Origin: JAFGXT01 sp963677165
Lineage (GTDB): Bacteria > Verrucomicrobiota > Lentisphaeria > Victivallales > SZUA-371
Length of the DNA: 64,000 nucleotides
Direction: 5' to 3'
Assembly (NCBI GenBank): GCA_963677165.2
Contig: CAXXSX010000002.1
Coordinates: 620,001-684,000, forward strand
Each line of letters opens with the position of its first letter. The first letter of the stretch is position 1. Positions 53,503 to 62,242 of this stretch are shown here, in pieces. The position numbers and the translations under genes were made by a program. Under the pieces are notes generated by a model. The model saw only the letters and a program-made list of their open reading frames with translations. It had not been told where the DNA came from and ran no database searches.

Positions 53503-54834
53503 ATGTCTAATTTATCTCAAACACACAAACGCATTTTTTTCTGGGACCCGGCAAACGGCAGCGATCAGCATAATGGTTTATCACCGGAGCAACCGTGGCG
53601 CACTCATCGATCGGAACTAATTCGCCCTGGAGACACCATCTTGATTCGACGAGGAAGTATCTTACCTGGTGTCTTACATGCGGTCGATGGGGTTGCGGGG
53701 GCTCCGGTGACTTATTCTGCTTACGGTGAAGGGGAGGCACCGATGTGGATATGTGCCGTGGAAATAGGCGGCGATCCGGCAGAATGGGAACAAACCGCCC
53801 CTTCCACCTGGCGTTTTCGCGGTGATCTTCGGCAAAAAGCAGTCGAAGCCGGAATGGCTGGAGATACGTCTTTTTCCATGGAGCCCTGCAATTTGGTTTT
53901 TAATGGTGATGAACACTGTGGGAACCTGCGCTGGACACGTGAAGAACTGCGCAATCCCGGAGAATGGTTCGGAGCGGAAGTCGGTCGGACTGCGGCAACT
54001 CAAAATGAAGGAAAAGAATGGCAGTCAAACAATGAAATTTTATTGTGCGCGCCAGAGAATCCTGCAGTGTACTGGCAACAGATTACCTGTGTGCTTTGGG
54101 GCGAACGTCGAGTCGTAAGCGGGAAACGTCATTTACGATTTGAGAACCTGCAATTCGGATACTCCGGTGTTCACGGTTATCAGGAATTCCATCCGCAGGA
54201 TGTGCGTTTCCGGAATTGTGCATTCCGCTTCATTGGTGGAGCCGGCTGGAACCGGGAACAGCATATACGTTTTGGTAACGCGCTGGAAATTTGGGCCGGA
54301 GGAGAGGATATTTATGCTGAGCATTGCCTTTTCGACCAGATTTTCGATTCAGGAGTGACGCACCAGGGAGGAAAAAATGTGAACATTCCCCAGCGAATCT
54401 TCTTTCGACACAATATATTCCGAGGATGCGGTATAGCAGCTTACGAATGCCGTGAGCCTGCACATGAAATCTATTTTGAGCACAACTTGTGTCTAGATGG
54501 CGGCGGAGGTTTTAGTCCCCAGGGCAATCCACTCCCACGTGAAACTGAACACCCTGACCTGATTGGACACCATGTCATAATCTGGATGATAAAGCCGGAA
54601 GATCATCACGGCAATGTATTTATTCGCAACAATACCTTTGGTCCAGCAACGGCCGCAGCAATACATTCCTGCGTTGAGCCGGAATGCGAACAAAGCTTTA
54701 TCACAGGATACAACCACTTTGACAGCAGTACCCAGAATAGCGTATGTTATCACTGGAACGGACGTGATTTTACGGCATCACAACTGGACGAATTACGTAC
54801 TACCAGCGGGATTGAACAGACTCTGCCCGTATAA
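53503..54834 (+). CDS. Right-handed parallel beta-helix protein
   Basis: 443 residues. The start WDPANGSDQHNGLSPEQPWR and RPGDTILIRRGSILPGVLH is the classic opening of pectate-lyase-like beta-helix proteins; then LRFENLQFGYSG, VRFRNCAFRFIGG, IYAEHCLFDQIFDSG and VFIRNNTFGPAT are successive rungs. Such proteins bind or cut polysaccharides. No signal peptide. It stands alone at the centre of the mirrored 47-62 kb arrangement, divergent from the regulator on its left. Confidence 0.82.
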   Translation: MSNLSQTHKRIFFWDPANGSDQHNGLSPEQPWRTHRSELIRPGDTILIRRGSILPGVLHAVDGVAGAPVTYSAYGEGEAPMWICAVEIGGDPAEWEQTAPSTWRFRGDLRQKAVEAGMAGDTSFSMEPCNLVFNGDEHCGNLRWTREELRNPGEWFGAEVGRTAATQNEGKEWQSNNEILLCAPENPAVYWQQITCVLWGERRVVSGKRHLRFENLQFGYSGVHGYQEFHPQDVRFRNCAFRFIGGAGWNREQHIRFGNALEIWAGGEDIYAEHCLFDQIFDSGVTHQGGKNVNIPQRIFFRHNIFRGCGIAAYECREPAHEIYFEHNLCLDGGGGFSPQGNPLPRETEHPDLIGHHVIIWMIKPEDHHGNVFIRNNTFGPATAAAIHSCVEPECEQSFITGYNHFDSSTQNSVCYHWNGRDFTASQLDELRTTSGIEQTLPV

Positions 54835-55126
54835 GATAGTGTCTGAATTGGGATTGCGAAATAGACTTTAATCTGCCTGTAATAATAAGATTCGTATTTG
54901 TCCAAAGCTGTACTATATACTTTGTGAACAGTACGGCTAATGGCCACACTGATGTGCTGTGAACCGGTTTTATCACAAACAGGCCCTGCTTTGCAGCTTT
55001 CCAAGTAGGGCAATTTTCACTGAAAAAGCCTGTTGCTCCAGCGATCTTCCTGCCATGTTTGTACTTACGAAAAGAGTGAGATTACTTTAACTTTCACACA
55101 TTATTTAAAAAAAATGTTTAAACCAG
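54835..55126. other. Intergenic region
   Basis: About 290 bases without a credible gene between the beta-helix gene and the consensus promoter at 55127. No clear terminator or repeat was seen. Confidence 0.4.
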
Positions 55127-55155
55127 TTGACAAATACATAACTATATGGTATAAT
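55127..55155 (+). promoter_or_regulatory. Consensus promoter of the GntR-type gene
   Basis: TTGACA, 17 bases, TATAAT: full agreement with the sigma-70 consensus, 33 bases before the start codon. Such a strong promoter usually implies tight repression. Confidence 0.85.
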
Positions 55156-55169
55156 CAAAAACAAAAACA

Positions 55170-55182
55170 TACCAATTTGGTA
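55170..55182. promoter_or_regulatory. Palindromic operator TACCAA-T-TTGGTA
   Basis: A perfect 6-bp inverted repeat with one central base, at the expected transcription start and overlapping the ribosome-site region just before the ATG at 55188. It is the likely binding site of the regulator it precedes. Confidence 0.65.
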
Positions 55183-55187
55183 CAGAA

Positions 55188-56264
55188 ATGGCAAAATACA
55201 TAGATATCGCAAAAAAACTAAAAAGACAGATAACTCGAGGGGATTATAATCTCAAGTCCTTTCCTGCCGAACGAGAACTTGCGGAACTAACGGGAACAGC
55301 CAGAACAACCGTAAGAGAAGCCCTGCGCAAGCTGTTGGAAGATGGCATAATCGAACGAAAACCCAATGGAAGACTTGGAGTTCCAGACGTGTCAAACGGA
55401 CAGCGAAAAGAACTAAAGATCGCATACCTGTGTCCGTCATTTCCATCTAACGACGCCGCCCGCTGGCAGCTTGCAGCGCAACGGGCGGTAGAAAGCTATG
55501 GCCATAAACTCCGTCCGGTATATTACATGCATTGGGATGATACGATCGTGCGTGATACTCTTATGGGATTTGACGGAGTATTTCTAATTCCTACCGCCGA
55601 AGAAATATCCCAGGGAATGATCGAATGGCTGAGAGATGAGGGCTGTCCGCTTGCTCTGACCTGTGGAGACTGGACCAAATACGGAGTACCTTCTGTAACG
55701 CTTTGTCCGCCGGAATGGATGCATGATGTTCTGGATCATCTTGAAAAGCTGGGACATAAAAGAATCGACCTGTTTAATGCTCAACCCCAAGAAGCGACAA
55801 CGGTCAGTCGTATCGAACAATGGAATATCTGGCGTATGGTGCACGGCTGTGAAGGACAGTTATTCAACACCGAAGTAAAACCTTATGAATGGACGCCGCA
55901 GATCGCATATAAGGCGATGTGCCGGATTATTGAAGAAGGAAAATTTGATGCTTCAGCTATTGTGACAACAGCGGCAGATTTTGCTGTCAGCATTACCAGT
56001 GCGCTGATTGATCATGGCTATGAAATCGGCAGGGATGTATCGGTGGCAACGATGAATGACAACGGCATGTGCCAAATGGTAAGACCCTCAATTACATGCC
56101 TTGAAATGCCGGACGCAGTTCCATATCTGTCCATTTGTGTGGAGTGGATGGAACGTGGCGGCAAGGACTGGTTCGGCCCATTGCTCGTCAAACCGCCAAG
56201 GGCTCAAATATTCAAGGGACACTCAACTGGCAAACTGCATCATTATGATAAGATTCATGCTTAA
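55188..56264 (+). CDS. GntR-HTH/LacI-type-effector hybrid regulator
   Basis: 358 residues. The N-terminal GntR winged HTH is FPAERELAELTGTARTTVRE with a following RKLLEDGIIERKPNG wing; the C-terminal domain is periplasmic-binding-like (VFLIPTAEEISQGM, LDHLEKLGHKRIDLF, IGRDVSVATMNDNG). It precedes the prepilin-type gene and the large secreted protein, its probable targets. Confidence 0.88.
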   Translation: MAKYIDIAKKLKRQITRGDYNLKSFPAERELAELTGTARTTVREALRKLLEDGIIERKPNGRLGVPDVSNGQRKELKIAYLCPSFPSNDAARWQLAAQRAVESYGHKLRPVYYMHWDDTIVRDTLMGFDGVFLIPTAEEISQGMIEWLRDEGCPLALTCGDWTKYGVPSVTLCPPEWMHDVLDHLEKLGHKRIDLFNAQPQEATTVSRIEQWNIWRMVHGCEGQLFNTEVKPYEWTPQIAYKAMCRIIEEGKFDASAIVTTAADFAVSITSALIDHGYEIGRDVSVATMNDNGMCQMVRPSITCLEMPDAVPYLSICVEWMERGGKDWFGPLLVKPPRAQIFKGHSTGKLHHYDKIHA

Positions 56265-56302
56265 TCAGGATTTTTTCGAAAATTAATATAAGGAGAAAGA
56301 AA

Positions 56303-57040
56303 ATGGTATCACAACACAAACATCAATTCACACTCATAGAGCTTCTCATCGTCATAGCAATTATTGCTATCCTTGCCTCCTTGCTTTTACCGACCCTGAA
56401 TAAATCCAGGCAAATTGCAAAGTCTATTGCCTGTGTGAACAATCTGAAACAAATGTCAATGCAGGCATTTTGCTATGCCGGCGACTATGACGATTTTATG
56501 ATGAATTCCCCAACTTTGAACACTGCGGACTGGGCAGGATCGGGAGCGCAAGGCGGTTCCGGGGAAAACTCCCCCTGCTGGGCTTGGCAACTCCTAAAAC
56601 CTTTAGGCCTGACCACAATAGGAAGTTCATCGTACATTAAACAGCAGAAGATGGCGTTCTGCCCTGCATGCAGAACGAATATTGCCTCCGATACAACAAA
56701 TAAAAATGTCCACCCTCTTTCTTATATCTATAACGGATATCTGGCTGGAGGAAATTACTACAGCAAAGGACGCCGGTTAAGTGGTGCTGACTCCTCAAAA
56801 GTACTGTTCTGGGAGCGTCATAACGACAGCAGTTCCTACGCGGTCGTAGCTGTTCAGTGTCCGAATGACTGGGGATGGTATATTTCTCACTATATGAGCA
56901 TAACCCGCCATGGTTACAAACAGAATATTGCACTGTTTGATGGCTCAGTTAGGACTGTTAGGACATCATGGTGCAAATCCCTCCCGGGTCTGGGATTAGA
57001 CCCTCAAGCCAAGAAAAATATTTTCCTCTGGGTTAAATAA
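56303..57040 (+). CDS. Prepilin-type N-terminal cleavage/methylation domain protein
   Basis: 245 residues with HQFTLIELLIVIAIIAILAS and, near the end, RHGYKQNIALFDGSVRTVRT in the place of H-x9-DG. AAGGAG lies 10 bases before the ATG. Mirror partner of the gene at 51457, but the globular parts are quite different. Confidence 0.9.
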   Translation: MVSQHKHQFTLIELLIVIAIIAILASLLLPTLNKSRQIAKSIACVNNLKQMSMQAFCYAGDYDDFMMNSPTLNTADWAGSGAQGGSGENSPCWAWQLLKPLGLTTIGSSSYIKQQKMAFCPACRTNIASDTTNKNVHPLSYIYNGYLAGGNYYSKGRRLSGADSSKVLFWERHNDSSSYAVVAVQCPNDWGWYISHYMSITRHGYKQNIALFDGSVRTVRTSWCKSLPGLGLDPQAKKNIFLWVK

Positions 57041-57198
57041 ATCTTTTTACGGATATTAACAGAATCTGATTCATATATTATTTTAATCAATTAGTGCCGC
57101 ATTTGTAATAATGCGGCAAAGTAGATTTTGTATTCATGTTTCAGTATAGAATATTGAGAAAAACCATAAACATATATTTATAAAGGAAAGTTTAAACC

Positions 57199-59895
57199 GT
57201 GAAATTTAGATCGAAAACAATTACATTTGGATTTATTGCATTATTAGGCGGTATGACCCCATTGAATTCTACTGCAGGCAAAGTCGAGAAACTGATTGAT
57301 GTAAAATCGAATATTTCAAGTACTGATTCTCTTAACGATGTATTTCCTACATTAAATATCGATTTCTTGCCGGAAGACCGCAGACCATCCTGTTTTGTTG
57401 ATGGAAAATTTCTTCCGGGTAATATAACGGGAAACAGTGTAGTGCTCCCTCATGGAAAGGGGCCGGTTTTTATTACATTTGATATTGCACCTGATGGCAG
57501 TTATGGAAAATCACAGTTGAATTCCGTAACGGTTTGGATTCAGGGCCTCAATAATAACTGGCAGGGTCATAAGCCCAATTTTGTGGGGCATCTTGAAGTT
57601 TCAAGCGATGGAAAACATTTCAGGGTTCTACCGGGAACCAAAGTAGAACTACTTGGAGAAAAAACCCAAAAATACAATGCTGTCAGGTGGACATTTAAAC
57701 CGAATGAAGTCAAAGGCTTCAGGTACCTTCGGGTAGTATCAAAGGGTTATAAGAGGCAAGCAGCCCGAATTGCGGAGATTGATGCAGATATTACCGGTGT
57801 TAATGTTCCTAAATCAACCAGGATTCAAACTGTAATCAAACCCATTGGTGCGGATAAAATAACGAAAAAGCTGCCAAAGGAATCTGAAACCATTCCTTCG
57901 CCGATGAAAATTTATAAAGTCAGGTTTGCGGGGAAACGGCTTGTCATAGCTGATACTAGAAAAACTGTACTTGACATGACAAATATTTTTAGACCCGAAA
58001 GCAGAGCATGGAGGCTAGGCACGTTTAAGAACAGCAGTCGTGAACTAAAGGGAACTCTTACCCGTAACGATGGATTGACCAAAAATATTACGGCAAAAAT
58101 CAATGACAAATCCCGCCTGACTGTCGAATGTGTAGTGAAAGCTCCGGGTAAAACTGTTGACTATACAGAAACATCGTTGGATTTTACTCCGGGCCGTATA
58201 AAGTTTGACGGTGTTGTTGACGGTTCTTCAGCAGTTTATTATAAAGGTACCCGGGCATGTGTTATGGAGATCGGTGATTATACTCCTTATGTGATGTTAC
58301 AATCTAAAGCGGAAAATGTGGAACTGCAATTCTATATTCCGAACTGGTATGACATTATGGGTAGAATTAACATCATGCACAAGAAATCATTGATTCGATG
58401 GGATTTCTTTGTGTCAACTCAAAATACCCGTTCAAAGCTTGATAATCCCAAATTAAAACTTAACTCACGTGTCTGGCATCCGACATCCCGTAAACTTAAA
58501 CCGGGTGAAACCCTAAAATATAAAATAAACATAGCTGCATTTACGATTAACCCCAAGCGTACTCTGGGACAGATCGATATCGAGGATTATCCTCATTTAC
58601 CTCCGGCAAAACATGTTGATACCGGAGTGCCGGGGTTGCGTCTCTCCGGCAGGTCCACGGTTCTGCATCGCGATAAAATGCAGTTTATGGGATACAAATT
58701 GCCGGAACCGACGAATGTCAAACTCGGACACAGCGTACTGACACATGTTGTGGTAGGAAAGCAGCCGGGAATGATTGATCGGTATTTACGGGGCGGTGTT
58801 GGTGTGGTTGTGATCACAGGCTCGGACTATGACGATGTGTCTCACGGTGTTTCATGGAACGGCGATTACAGTAAGTGCCCGCCGAATACACAGAAATTCA
58901 TTGATGAACTGCATAAGCATAATATCAAAGTTGTTCACTGGTGTTCGCCTCGTGGTTTCCTTAACAGAAAATGGATTGGACGGCCTAAAGATCCGATGAC
59001 CACCAAACATCCGGAGTGGTTTACAAAACATGCGCATTGGGGAGGCAATTACCAGACCGTAGATGCATTCAAGAGTTCACCAAGTGAATGGATAATCAAC
59101 AAAATTACCGGTGATATGAAGCAATATGATATGGATGGAGTTGCCTATGACAGCTTCCCGCAGTCTGGAACGATCATCGGTCCCACGGGTACTACTATCG
59201 TATCAAAAGAAATGCAGTGGGGCGAGTATTTCTACAAAAAGGTTCACGAGACCAAAAAAGGCGCGCTCGTTATCGGCAACAGAGCAACTCCCAGATTTGA
59301 CGATTACCTTAGTATTGATTCTGGCGTCATTGAAAACTCGCTCTGGATGTTCCTGAATGAGGTAACCAAAGGTCATGCCGCCTATGGAAGAGCCTATACA
59401 GCTTATCTGCAGTGGGGGCAGCTCTATAACTGGTGGTTGCCTTTGTCTTTCATGCATCATAACTTCTGCGACTACGATATGGGACTGGGTTGGACACCGG
59501 ATATCTGGCTGCACTGGCGCAATCCACAGATTCCGGGAGAACGAAAATACAAAGATATGGATAAATATGTGGTACCGCTCTGGTATATAATGGGAAAAGG
59601 AAAACGTATTTATGCGGCACACCTCAAACATCATGTTCGTCAGATCGAAGCAAAAATGCCTGACGGATCAGTGGTCGTAATTGTATCAAGCATTAATCCG
59701 GCTCCGACCAACGTTCAGGCTATCCCCCAGAATATTCCCGCAGGCAAGTATAAGCTGAAAGTTTCTGTTGATACCTGTAAAGCGCATAAGGATTATCCGG
59801 AAAAGGATATTGATACTTCAATGACACCGGGGATTGACCTGGCAAAGATTCCGCCGTATTCTATAGCAGTACTTCGTTTTAAAAAGATCAATTAA
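57199..59895 (+). CDS. Large secreted barrel-containing protein, glycosidase candidate (copy 2)
   Basis: 898 residues from a GTG with AAAGGAAAG upstream and a signal peptide (ITFGFIALLGGMTPLNSTAG). Layout as in copy 1: VFITFDIAPDGSYGK and ARIAEIDADITG sandwich domains, then HWCSPRGFLNRKWIG, KHPEWFTKHAHWGG, MDGVAYDSFPQSG and NFCDYDMGLGW. The conserved Asp in VAYDSFP and the NRATPRFDD strand are shared. The lipoprotein gene follows three bases after the stop. Function is inferred from context. Confidence 0.7.
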   Translation: MKFRSKTITFGFIALLGGMTPLNSTAGKVEKLIDVKSNISSTDSLNDVFPTLNIDFLPEDRRPSCFVDGKFLPGNITGNSVVLPHGKGPVFITFDIAPDGSYGKSQLNSVTVWIQGLNNNWQGHKPNFVGHLEVSSDGKHFRVLPGTKVELLGEKTQKYNAVRWTFKPNEVKGFRYLRVVSKGYKRQAARIAEIDADITGVNVPKSTRIQTVIKPIGADKITKKLPKESETIPSPMKIYKVRFAGKRLVIADTRKTVLDMTNIFRPESRAWRLGTFKNSSRELKGTLTRNDGLTKNITAKINDKSRLTVECVVKAPGKTVDYTETSLDFTPGRIKFDGVVDGSSAVYYKGTRACVMEIGDYTPYVMLQSKAENVELQFYIPNWYDIMGRINIMHKKSLIRWDFFVSTQNTRSKLDNPKLKLNSRVWHPTSRKLKPGETLKYKINIAAFTINPKRTLGQIDIEDYPHLPPAKHVDTGVPGLRLSGRSTVLHRDKMQFMGYKLPEPTNVKLGHSVLTHVVVGKQPGMIDRYLRGGVGVVVITGSDYDDVSHGVSWNGDYSKCPPNTQKFIDELHKHNIKVVHWCSPRGFLNRKWIGRPKDPMTTKHPEWFTKHAHWGGNYQTVDAFKSSPSEWIINKITGDMKQYDMDGVAYDSFPQSGTIIGPTGTTIVSKEMQWGEYFYKKVHETKKGALVIGNRATPRFDDYLSIDSGVIENSLWMFLNEVTKGHAAYGRAYTAYLQWGQLYNWWLPLSFMHHNFCDYDMGLGWTPDIWLHWRNPQIPGERKYKDMDKYVVPLWYIMGKGKRIYAAHLKHHVRQIEAKMPDGSVVVIVSSINPAPTNVQAIPQNIPAGKYKLKVSVDTCKAHKDYPEKDIDTSMTPGIDLAKIPPYSIAVLRFKKIN

Positions 59896-59898
59896 AAA

Positions 59899-60876
59899 AT
59901 GATGAAGAGATTAGTAATTATAATCGTTTTGAGTTACTCATGGTTCCTGACCGGATGCCGATCGGAACAAGTTGCAGTTAAGTACGACAATGTTATTGAT
60001 GATATTGAGCTGGCCAATGGCAAGGTGGCGGTTGAGATTTCCCCGGTTCGGGCAAGAATCATGGGCTATCGACTGATTGGTAAAAATAACATTTTGTGGG
60101 GAGGCATTATATGGCATCCCCATGATGTCGGTTTATCCAGGTTGAGATGGAATAATTACGGCGGTTCCAGAGTCTGGGTCCTCCCACAGGGAATTACCCA
60201 GCGTATGGTGCTGAACCGTCACGATCCGCCGGACGCTCATGCCGATGGGTTGCCGTGGACGGTTCTTCATCGGGATAAGTACCGGGTTGTCATGCAAAGC
60301 AGTGTGAGCCCGGAGACCGGCTTGCAGCTCAAACGCGAAATCATATTGTCCAGAAATGACTCCACCGTTACGATTAACGACACGATGACTCGTAAACTGG
60401 ATATCGACTGTCCCGTACATCTATGGCGGATAACCCAGACCATGCCCGCAAAATATATGCTCATGGACCTGAAAGACAATCCCTGCTGGAAATATCGGTT
60501 GTTGCTTGGGAGAAGGAACTTGACGAAGACCAACAAAGTTCATGAACTTGACTCCGGCAACGTCCTGAAAATTGACTGGCCCGATTCGGGTTGCCCCAAA
60601 GTCGGTAGTTACGGCGACTGGATCGCCGCTGTATATAAAGATCAGGTGTTTATTCAATACGGCAAATATTTCCCCAAAGGCTTTTACATTGATGGCGCAA
60701 ACAGCGAGATCTACATCGACCCCGAAGCCAACATGCTGGAAGTTGAGTCGCTGAGTCCTTTAAAAATGCTTTGCCCCGGCGAATCACTAAAAAGTACTAC
60801 AGTCTGGAAGCTTCTGCCGATCGATTCAAAAAATTCGACTGAAAATATTATCAGAATGATAGATGCCGGTCATTAA
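59899..60876 (+). CDS. Lipoprotein, DUF4380/mutarotase-like (copy 2)
   Basis: 325 residues with a lipobox (YSWFLTGC, Cys at 20). ELANGKVAVEISPVRARIM, RWNNYGGSRVW, GLPWTVLHRD and CPVHLWRITQ match copy 1 at 47616. It converges with the regulator at 60879, with two bases between the stops. ATG at 59899 or 59902. Confidence 0.75.
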   Translation: MMKRLVIIIVLSYSWFLTGCRSEQVAVKYDNVIDDIELANGKVAVEISPVRARIMGYRLIGKNNILWGGIIWHPHDVGLSRLRWNNYGGSRVWVLPQGITQRMVLNRHDPPDAHADGLPWTVLHRDKYRVVMQSSVSPETGLQLKREIILSRNDSTVTINDTMTRKLDIDCPVHLWRITQTMPAKYMLMDLKDNPCWKYRLLLGRRNLTKTNKVHELDSGNVLKIDWPDSGCPKVGSYGDWIAAVYKDQVFIQYGKYFPKGFYIDGANSEIYIDPEANMLEVESLSPLKMLCPGESLKSTTVWKLLPIDSKNSTENIIRMIDAGH

Positions 60877-60971
60877 AATCAGCTGCGTAGGCATGACTTT
60901 CCGGCTTTGAATTCGGTTGGTACGAAGATCTTCTGAGGCCGATTGATTCTGCCTTCGATCATACCGATCAG
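60755..60971. repeat. Right arm of the ~217-bp near-identical inverted repeat
   Basis: Reverse complement of 47521-47737. Includes the 3' ends of the lipoprotein and regulator genes. Recombination between the two arms would invert the 13-kb segment between them. Confidence 0.85.
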
Positions 60972-61994
60972 TGTTTTTGCCGCTCTTTGTCCGATCTCTG
61001 CCTGTTGTTGAACAACGGCAGCCAGAGGGGGCGAAAGCAGCCGGTCCGATTCATGCCGATCAAAGGCTGTAACCGCAAGCTGGTCCGGAATCGATATCTT
61101 ATTTCTTTCAGCAATCCGGTAGCATTTATAAGCCAGAAAATGGGCGGCGCAGAATATCGCTTCAGGATGTTGCTTCACAATCAAGGTTTCAATATTTTCA
61201 CAGTCATGAGAGGTAAGCCTGCTATTACAGGAAAGCATCAATAGTTCATTGATAGAAAGACCTGCCTGTTCGAGAGCGGCAATATATCCTTCGCGTCGTT
61301 CAATGTTCGAACTGTTTTCTCGATTGATATCGAGAAACGCGATCTTTTTTAATCCCTGGGTTATAAAATAATTAACTGCCTCCATCGTGCCGCTGTAGTT
61401 ATTTGAAACCACGAAACTTATATCGGAATCCGGGAAATACATATCGACCATAATTATCGGAAAGCCGTCCGCCTGAAGCTTACTAAGGTATCCCCGGTCG
61501 CTACGGTCACTGTTTGGATAAACAATAATTCCGGCACAGGTTTCCCTGAATTCCTGAAGCAAGTCGATTTCGGCAGACAAATTATCCCACGGATAGGAAG
61601 TAACCCGAGAACGGTAACCAGCCTTTATTATTTCTGCCTCAATGCTGGAAACACATTCCCGCCATACTTCCGAATAAGGCCACAGCACGCCAATTTTACT
61701 GAAACCGGCAGGGGATGGTGCAACAACAGGTTCAACAGAATGATCCTGAACGATAAAGGTACCTTTCTTCTTGATTCGGAACAATAAACCATCTTCCACA
61801 AGTCCTGCTATCGCCTTTCGAACGGAGTCACGGCTGAGTCCGTAGATTTGGCAAAGCTCCATCTCTTTGGGGATGGACTGATACTGTTCGGAATTTTCGA
61901 GAATCGCTTTTTTTAGAATCTCTCTTAACTGCAAATAAACCGGATATGGAGAATCATGAGATATCTTTTCTCCGTTCTCCAGTATTTTATTCAT
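60879..61994 (-). CDS. GntR-HTH/LacI-type-effector hybrid regulator
   Basis: ATG at 61994 chosen because the longer frame to 62072 runs through a likely operator and lacks a ribosome site. The GntR HTH is IPKEMELCQIYGLSRDSVRK with wing GLLFRIKKKGTFIVQ; the effector domain has IGVLWPYSEVWRECV, GIIVYPNSDRS, FVVSNNYSGTMEAVNYF and QLAVTAFDRHESDRL. It is divergent from the sulfatase gene, its probable target. Confidence 0.87.
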   Translation of the reverse strand: MNKILENGEKISHDSPYPVYLQLREILKKAILENSEQYQSIPKEMELCQIYGLSRDSVRKAIAGLVEDGLLFRIKKKGTFIVQDHSVEPVVAPSPAGFSKIGVLWPYSEVWRECVSSIEAEIIKAGYRSRVTSYPWDNLSAEIDLLQEFRETCAGIIVYPNSDRSDRGYLSKLQADGFPIIMVDMYFPDSDISFVVSNNYSGTMEAVNYFITQGLKKIAFLDINRENSSNIERREGYIAALEQAGLSINELLMLSCNSRLTSHDCENIETLIVKQHPEAIFCAAHFLAYKCYRIAERNKISIPDQLAVTAFDRHESDRLLSPPLAAVVQQQAEIGQRAAKTLIGMIEGRINRPQKIFVPTEFKAGKSCLRS

Positions 61995-62058
61995 ACTCAA
62001 TGTTTGCCTGACCAATTTCGGGATTCCTGTCATGTTTACTGGATTAACAACATAATGC

Positions 62059-62069
62059 ATACATAACAC
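62059..62069 (+). promoter_or_regulatory. Operator copy 1, ATACATAACAC
   Basis: The same 11 bases occur in inverted orientation at 62202-62212. This copy lies over the probable -10 of the regulator's own promoter (TTGACT, 17, TATGTA on the minus strand). Confidence 0.6.
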
Positions 62070-62168
62070 CATTTTTCAGCTTAGTCAAATCATATGCAAC
62101 ATATTTCAACACAAAGAAGCCGTTTGAAAGTAAAATGATTTAAAAAAACGCTTTTTTCATAGCTGGTA

Positions 62169-62212
62169 TTGACTTTTATTTTATATGAATGTAATATGTA
62201 TGTGTTATGTAT
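62169..62212 (+). promoter_or_regulatory. Sulfatase promoter with operator copy 2
   Basis: TTGACT at 62169-62174, 17 bases, TAATAT at 62192-62197, followed directly by GTGTTATGTAT (62202-62212), the inverted copy of the element at 62059. Symmetric placement next to both -10 boxes fits repression of both genes by the adjacent regulator. Confidence 0.65.
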
Positions 62213-62242
62213 TTTTTAAAACAGTAATACCGGAACTTTACT

